From assembly GCA_016778805.1 (NCBI GenBank), contig JADHOX010000008.1:1-39737 (forward strand): 39,737 nt of DNA, given 5' to 3'. Source of the stretch: Rickettsiales bacterium (GTDB taxonomy: Bacteria; Pseudomonadota; Alphaproteobacteria; Rickettsiales; JABIRX01). The translations under genes and the position numbers were made by a program. Below are positions 35,444 through 39,737 of the stretch, one piece after another. The notes under the pieces were generated by a model. It did no database searches and was not told where the DNA came from. It was given only the letters and a program-made list of their open reading frames with translations. Positions within the stretch are counted from its first letter, which is position 1. Each line of letters begins with the position of its first letter.

Positions 35444-36736
35444 TTAGGCAACAATTCTATAGATTTTTGCACCACATCTAGATAATTTTTCTTCAAAAGC
35501 CTCATAGCCTCGATCAATATGATGTGTATTCTCGATAATGGTCTTACCAGTAGCTGACAATGCAGCAATTACTAGAGCCATTGAGGCTCTAAGATCTGTG
35601 GCTGAAACTTCTGCACCAGTTAGTTGATCAACAGAACTAATCCTAGCAATATTATCAGATACAGTAATATTAGCTCCCATTCTATTAAGTTCTTGAATAT
35701 GCATAAATCTATTTTCCCAAATTTTCTCACTAATATTTGAATTCACACCTTCAGTAGATAATAATGCACAAAATTGAGCTTGCATATCAGTTGGGAAACC
35801 AGGATGCTCCGTAGTTTCAATATTTATATTTTGTTTTGCTTTATGAAGCCTTTTGACAAGAACTCCATTTTCTGTATCCGTAAGTTTTGCCCCAACTTCA
35901 TTTAACTTATCTTCAATCGAAGCAAAAATATCGCGTTTAATTCCTTTTAATTCTACTTCTCCATTTGTTGCAAGAGTTGCAAGAGCATAAGAACCAGCTT
36001 CAATTCTATCAGGAATAACTTCAACAGAGGTACCAGATAATCGAGTAACACCTTCAATAGTAAAAACCCTGTCTTTTCTTGATATTTTTGCTCCCATCGC
36101 AATAAGCATATCAACTAAAGCTATAATTTCAGGTTCTAAAGCAGCGTTCTCAATTACTGTAATACCTTTAGCAAGAGTTGCAGCTATTAGAATATTCTCA
36201 GTAGCTCCAACAGATATTTTATCAAATTTAATATGAGCTCCTTTCAAACCACCTTTAGCTCTAGCTTTAACATGACCAGCTTTAATCTCAATTTCAGCTC
36301 CCATTTTTTTTAAGGCTTCTAAATGGAAGTTGATTGGTCTAATACCAATTGCACATCCTCCTGGAAGTGAAATGTCAGCTTCTTCAAATCGTGAAAGTAG
36401 TGCTCCTAATACTATAATCGAAGCTCGCATTTTATTAACAAGATCATAAGGAGCAAATGTTGATTTAATATCATGACATTTTATGGAAATTTTTCTTCCT
36501 CTAGTAGCTAATTTTGATCCATACCCTAAAAACTCAATATCAGCACCAAAACTTAATAATAAATTTATCATTACAGATATATCGTCAAGATGAGGTAAAT
36601 TATCTATAATAATTTCGTCATCAGTAAGTAAAGTTGCAGCAAGAATCGGCAAAGAAGCATTTTTGGAACCACTAATTCTTATAGAACCTTTTAATTGATT
36701 GCCTCCTTCAATTGCAATTTTTGTATTAGTTATCAT
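35444..36736 (-). CDS. murA: UDP-N-acetylglucosamine 1-carboxyvinyltransferase
   Basis: MurA transfers enolpyruvate from PEP to UDP-GlcNAc, the first committed step of peptidoglycan synthesis. The 430-residue protein has K25-N26 in RISGSKNASLPILAA, the loop cysteine C128 in LPGGCAIGIRPINFHL (Cys rather than Asp, the fosfomycin-sensitive type), and the C-terminal DLRASMALVIAALSATGKT and ENTHHIDRGYEAFEEKL segments. It is complete and of normal length, so the organism makes a cell wall. It starts 1 base after dcd, on the same strand, and is probably co-transcribed with it. Confidence 0.97.
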   Translation of the reverse strand: MITNTKIAIEGGNQLKGSIRISGSKNASLPILAATLLTDDEIIIDNLPHLDDISVMINLLLSFGADIEFLGYGSKLATRGRKISIKCHDIKSTFAPYDLVNKMRASIIVLGALLSRFEEADISLPGGCAIGIRPINFHLEALKKMGAEIEIKAGHVKARAKGGLKGAHIKFDKISVGATENILIAATLAKGITVIENAALEPEIIALVDMLIAMGAKISRKDRVFTIEGVTRLSGTSVEVIPDRIEAGSYALATLATNGEVELKGIKRDIFASIEDKLNEVGAKLTDTENGVLVKRLHKAKQNINIETTEHPGFPTDMQAQFCALLSTEGVNSNISEKIWENRFMHIQELNRMGANITVSDNIARISSVDQLTGAEVSATDLRASMALVIAALSATGKTIIENTHHIDRGYEAFEEKLSRCGAKIYRIVA

Positions 36737-36737
36737 T

Positions 36738-37307
36738 TTATAATTTTGGTAAAGTTACACCAACTTGTTTCATGTATTTTCCAGCTCTATCTTTATAAGA
36801 AGTTGCACATACCTCACTAGCTTTTAAAAAAATAAACTGACAAGCACCTTCTCCGGCATAAATTTTTGCAGGTAAAGGCGTTGTATTTGAAAATTCTAAA
36901 GTAACATGACCTTCCCATTCTGGTTCTAATGGAGTTACGTTAACAATTATCCCGCATCTTGCATAAGTCGATTTTCCAACACAAATTACAAGAACATCTT
37001 TCGGTATTTTAAAATATTCAACCGTACTTGCTAGGGCGAAACTATTTGGAGGTATAATACAAACATCAGTTTTTCTTGTAACAAAACCATCATTAGAAAA
37101 AGATTTAGGATCAACTATTGCAGAATCAACATTTGTGAAAATCTTAAACTCATCTGATACTCTTGCATCATAACCATATGAAGATGTACCATATGAAATT
37201 ATCCTATTACCGCGTGAATTTTTATTAGTAGGGGATTCAATAAAAGGAAATATCATTCCTTTAGTTGTTGCTAATTTGATAATCTCATTATCAGAAAGTA
37301 CAGTCAT
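36738..37307 (-). CDS. dcd: dCTP deaminase
   Basis: Dcd converts dCTP to dUTP, supplying dUMP for thymidylate synthesis. It shows [13 protein letters not shown], the SSYGYDARV segment, the [31 protein letters not shown] core with the catalytic Glu in the LEPEWEGH region, and [11 protein letters not shown] choose the ATG at 37307 (189 residues), which matches the usual Dcd N-terminus. The frame is open to a TTG at 37328 that would add seven residues with no family support. murA follows 1 base later. A candidate promoter lies at 37365-37337. Confidence 0.94.
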   Translation of the reverse strand: MTVLSDNEIIKLATTKGMIFPFIESPTNKNSRGNRIISYGTSSYGYDARVSDEFKIFTNVDSAIVDPKSFSNDGFVTRKTDVCIIPPNSFALASTVEYFKIPKDVLVICVGKSTYARCGIIVNVTPLEPEWEGHVTLEFSNTTPLPAKIYAGEGACQFIFLKASEVCATSYKDRAGKYMKQVGVTLPKL

Positions 37308-37336
37308 AAGTTCTAAAAATTTAGTCAAACCTACAT

Positions 37337-37365
37337 TTAATAAGTTTTTTTCTTATAATTGTCTA
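37337..37365 (-). promoter_or_regulatory. Candidate dcd-murA promoter
   Basis: On the minus strand TAGACA (37365-37360) is followed after 17 bases by TATTAA (37342-37337). The -35 box is 5/6 and the -10 box is 4/6, with a leader of about 24 bases before the dcd ATG at 37307. Confidence 0.42.
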
Positions 37366-37416
37366 GTTCGAATATTAATATCTATTATTAATAGTTCATT
37401 TCTAATGATTATATAA

Positions 37417-37446
37417 TTGACATTTAATCAGCAAAATGAATTAAAT
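37417..37446 (+). promoter_or_regulatory. Candidate promoter of the YhhQ-type transporter gene
   Basis: A perfect TTGACA (37417-37422) is followed after 18 bases by TTAAAT (37441-37446, 4/6). The predicted start near 37453 gives a leader of about 29 bases, too short for a preQ1 riboswitch of known type, and none is seen. Confidence 0.45.
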
Positions 37447-37481
37447 ACGAAAATTTAACATCAATAATTTTTTAGTTCAAA

Positions 37482-38252
37482 ATGATTCGTAAAGATTCCG
37501 TATATTTATTCTTAACTGGAATATTTTTTAGCCTTTTAGTAATTTCAGCAATAATTCTTAATTCAAGCTTTATTAATTTTTCAAATTCATCTATTGAAGC
37601 CAATCTTGCATTTATTATCCCAACAGGTGTTTTGCTTTACTCTATTACCTATCTTATAATTGATATAATTGCTGAATTTTTTGGTAAATCAAAAACAATT
37701 AATGCAGTTCTTGTTGGCTTTATTATTAGTATTTTAGTCTTTTTTGGTCTTGCTATTGAAAATAATTTAACAAACTCTGATTCAAATTTAATTAATCAAT
37801 TATACACAAATAACTGTGAAATTATTTTTGCTTTCGCAATAAGCTTTCTGATTTGTCAAATTTTGAATGTAAATCTTTATCATTTACTTATGAAGAAAAC
37901 AAGAGGGCGACACATCTGGTTAAGAAATAATGTATCAACTATTGTTAGTCAAATTGCTGATACTATAATTTTTGTATTTTTGCTTTATGTTTTTGGAAAT
38001 TTAAATAATGATTTTAATAGTTCAGAAGCAGTAATCAGCTTAATTATTAATACTTCAATTGTTAAAATTTTAATAGCAATCATTGATACTCCAATCTTAT
38101 ATGCTGCAATTTATATTTTGAAAAAGAAGATGAAGAAATTTGAGCCTAATCGTTTTAATTCAAAAAGAAATCATCGTAATAAAAAACGACCATATAACAA
38201 TTCTCGTAAATCTTTTAATCGAAATAATGAATCAATCCAAATTGTTGATTAA
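37482..38252 (+). CDS. yhhQ: Queuosine precursor transporter, YhhQ family (DUF165/VUT)
   Basis: This inner-membrane protein probably imports a 7-deazaguanine precursor (preQ0 or preQ1) for queuosine in tRNA. The 256 residues contain about six hydrophobic segments between 8 and 205, with the family motif YLIIDIIAEFFGKSKTINAVLVGF after the second segment and QIADTIIFVFLLY later. The C-terminal 40 or so residues form a strongly basic, Lys/Arg/Asn/His-rich tail (KKKMKKFEPNRFNSKRNHRN...) not usual in YhhQ, probably cytoplasmic. The ATG at 37482 fits. It lies alone between divergent dcd and convergent nth, whose stop is 3 bases away. Family membership is clear; the exact substrate is inferred. Confidence 0.85.
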   Translation: MIRKDSVYLFLTGIFFSLLVISAIILNSSFINFSNSSIEANLAFIIPTGVLLYSITYLIIDIIAEFFGKSKTINAVLVGFIISILVFFGLAIENNLTNSDSNLINQLYTNNCEIIFAFAISFLICQILNVNLYHLLMKKTRGRHIWLRNNVSTIVSQIADTIIFVFLLYVFGNLNNDFNSSEAVISLIINTSIVKILIAIIDTPILYAAIYILKKKMKKFEPNRFNSKRNHRNKKRPYNNSRKSFNRNNESIQIVD

Positions 38253-38255
38253 GAT

Positions 38256-38891
38256 TTAAAGTGTTTTCTCTTTAAATTTACAAATCTGATTGATTTTACA
38301 AATGTTACATATTGGTTTTCTTGCCTTACATATGTATCGACCATGAAGAATTAACCAATGATGTGCATGCAGTTTATACTTATCTGGAATTTTTTTTAAT
38401 AATTGCTTTTCACTTTCGAGAGTATTTTTTGCTTTAGTTAAACCAAGACGATTTGATACTCTAAAAACATGAGTATCAACTCCCATTGTAAGCATACCAT
38501 AAGCACAATTAAGAAAAACATTTGCCGTTTTTCTGCCAACACCTGGAAGCTTTTGCAACTCAGTTAAATCTTTTGGTATAACAGAATTATACTCATTTAT
38601 TAATTTTTCACATAACAAAATAACATTCTTAGCTTTTGAATTATATAATCCTATAGTCTTTATATAAGACTTCAAACCAGACTCACCTAATGCTAAAATA
38701 GCATCGGGAGTTTTATACTTTTCAAATAATGATTTTGTAGCTTTATTAACCGAAACATCTGTTGCCTGAGCAGACAAAACAATTGCAACTAATAGGGTAA
38801 AGTCATTTAAATATTCTAGTTCAGTTTTTGGCTCAGGATTATCTAATTCAAAAACATCAAAAATATCATTAATTTGTTTTTTTTTTAACAT
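38256..38891 (-). CDS. nth: Endonuclease III
   Basis: Nth is a DNA glycosylase/AP lyase that removes oxidised pyrimidines. The 211-residue protein has the helix-hairpin-helix [14 protein letters not shown] with catalytic K121, the catalytic D139 in [15 protein letters not shown], and the 4Fe-4S ligands C188-x6-C195-x2-C198-x5-C204 near the C-terminus, exactly the canonical spacing. It is complete and should be active. The ATG at 38891 is the only sensible start. It lies downstream of the outer-membrane barrel gene on the same strand after 73 AT-rich bases with no clear terminator, and is convergent with yhhQ. Confidence 0.96.
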   Translation of the reverse strand: MLKKKQINDIFDVFELDNPEPKTELEYLNDFTLLVAIVLSAQATDVSVNKATKSLFEKYKTPDAILALGESGLKSYIKTIGLYNSKAKNVILLCEKLINEYNSVIPKDLTELQKLPGVGRKTANVFLNCAYGMLTMGVDTHVFRVSNRLGLTKAKNTLESEKQLLKKIPDKYKLHAHHWLILHGRYICKARKPICNICKINQICKFKEKTL

Positions 38892-38964
38892 TTATATTAA
38901 TAGAAAATTAAATAATAAAATAATATTCTGAAATTTTACTATTACAATATCGAAAAGATTTAAC

Positions 38965-39737
38965 TTAAAAGCTTTTTGAATATTTAAGTGCAAATAATTG
39001 GTCATCAGGATTTGATGCAATATGATTAGGCTCTTCGGTATAAATAAAATTAAATGAAATTGAATCATTTGTTGGTAAATTTTTCTTATAAAATAATTCA
39101 TAATTTCTTTCTTTTCCAGATGATATTAATGATACATTTTCTGATGCTAAAGTAACATTTCCATCTTCATCCCTAGCAGTTCCAACTGAAACTAACACAT
39201 CTCCTGAAACAACTCGCATAGGTTCAGAATAAGCAATACCATAGGCTGAATTTTTATAACGCTTTACTAAAGCAAATGAAGCTTCTCTTGATGAGACATC
39301 ACTAAAATTTTTAAAAACAGAATAATTATCGGATTTTATTTTAGTTATACCAAAATCTAGTTTTGAAATAAAATCAATATTATTGGCAAAATTCTTAACA
39401 TAACCTAAGCCATAATATGTTGTTTTAGAACCTTCATTTACATTAAATGATCCCTCAGCTTCAGTACCAAGAAAATTATCATTTTCCAATAATGTTCCAA
39501 GTGAAAAACTTATATATGAATTACCTAAATCATAATTAAATTTTGAGAAAATATAATCTGAATCATTTTCAGCTGAAGTAGCAAAACCAATATAACTATT
39601 AATCTTATTTGATAAATTTAACTTTAATTGAGAATAAGCGACTTCATCTCCTAAAAGCCCAGCATATTGATTTGAAGCTACAAAAGACAAAGCCCCAAAA
39701 TTAGCATAATTATTATTAATAATATCAAATTCATTAC
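38965..39737 (-). CDS. C-terminal beta-barrel of a surface protein (partial; S8-type autotransporter-like)
   Basis: This frame is open to the right edge, so only the last 256 or so residues are visible and the true start lies outside the window. The visible part is alternating beta-strand sequence (YIGFATSAENDSDYIFSKFNYDL, TTYYGLGYVKNFANNIDFISKLDFG) and ends LFALKYSKSF with a terminal Phe, the usual BAM-recognition ending of outer-membrane barrels. The YSEPMRVVSGD segment and the E/Y-rich strands near the end resemble the C-terminal region of alphaproteobacterial subtilase (peptidase S8) surface proteins, but no catalytic part is visible, so this is only a suggestion. nth follows 73 bases downstream. 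Confidence 0.6.
   Translation of the reverse strand, partial: NEFDIINNNYANFGALSFVASNQYAGLLGDEVAYSQLKLNLSNKINSYIGFATSAENDSDYIFSKFNYDLGNSYISFSLGTLLENDNFLGTEAEGSFNVNEGSKTTYYGLGYVKNFANNIDFISKLDFGITKIKSDNYSVFKNFSDVSSREASFALVKRYKNSAYGIAYSEPMRVVSGDVLVSVGTARDEDGNVTLASENVSLISSGKERNYELFYKKNLPTNDSISFNFIYTEEPNHIASNPDDQLFALKYSKSF

Noticed and set aside
37370-37396. AT-only inverted repeats (TATTAATA-like) between dcd and yhhQ
   Set aside because: Such short self-complementary A/T words are expected by chance in DNA this AT-rich, and they do not lie at a promoter box.
37800-37808. TTATACACA, a match to the DnaA-box consensus
   Set aside because: It is a single site inside the YhhQ-type coding sequence, with no second box or AT-rich unwinding element beside it.
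38892-39101. Minus-strand ORF of 69 codons between nth and the barrel gene
   Set aside because: Most of it lies inside the barrel coding sequence in another frame, and its composition is Ile/Leu/Asn-rich by chance.

Overview
The window is strongly AT-rich, densely packed chromosomal DNA with housekeeping gene content from a streamlined bacterium, most likely an alphaproteobacterium of the AT-rich, small-genome kind (marine SAR11/HIMB59-like lineages, or relatives of Rickettsiales). The main support is a 53-residue SdhAF4/DUF1674 gene, protein families that read as alphaproteobacterial, one- to few-base intergenic gaps, and starts that rarely carry a Shine-Dalgarno sequence. The placement is by inspection only. 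I see no tRNA, rRNA, CRISPR array, insertion sequence, integrase or phage gene. No gene-free stretch exceeds about 185 bases.

Layout. 1-1375 (minus): prs, then the 5' part of rplY (L25), cut by the window edge. 1398-5150 (plus): mnmE, ribE, a RibB with a dead RibA-like domain, and an exported SIMPL protein, facing a tiny sdhAF4 on the minus strand. 5344-8297 (plus): recO and parC, then a promoter and terminator in 90 bases that may make a small RNA. 8440-13080: a UbiH-type hydroxylase (plus), holA and leuD (minus), ahpC and rsmD (plus), folE (minus). 13198-15698 (plus): metE and an unknown 67-residue ORF. ychF follows on the minus strand.

16988-28508 is one tight plus-strand cluster: long-chain acyl-CoA ligase, FadI thiolase, FadJ, FadE, a fused acyltransferase/alpha-beta hydrolase, NADP isocitrate dehydrogenase and a CcmG-type thioredoxin. 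Together these form a complete fatty-acid activation and beta-oxidation spiral (activate, oxidise, hydrate/oxidise, cleave). A lipid-remodelling fusion enzyme and the NADPH-forming TCA step sit on the same likely transcript. This is the most interesting part of the window.

28456-33362 (minus): recF and dnaN, then upstream an HI0933-type flavoprotein and a BepA-like periplasmic protease. 33382-35443 (plus): a PolB-like 3'-5' exonuclease overlapping hisS. 35444-37307 (minus): dcd and murA. 37482-38252 (plus): a YhhQ-type queuosine-precursor transporter with a basic tail. 38256-39737 (minus): nth, and the C-terminal beta-barrel of a surface protein running off the edge.

No obvious new defence or mobile system is present. 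The best candidates for something undescribed are the acyltransferase-hydrolase fusion (24585-26741), the possible small RNA or attenuator at 8298-8388, the interlocked leuD/ahpC promoters, and the small ORF after metE.
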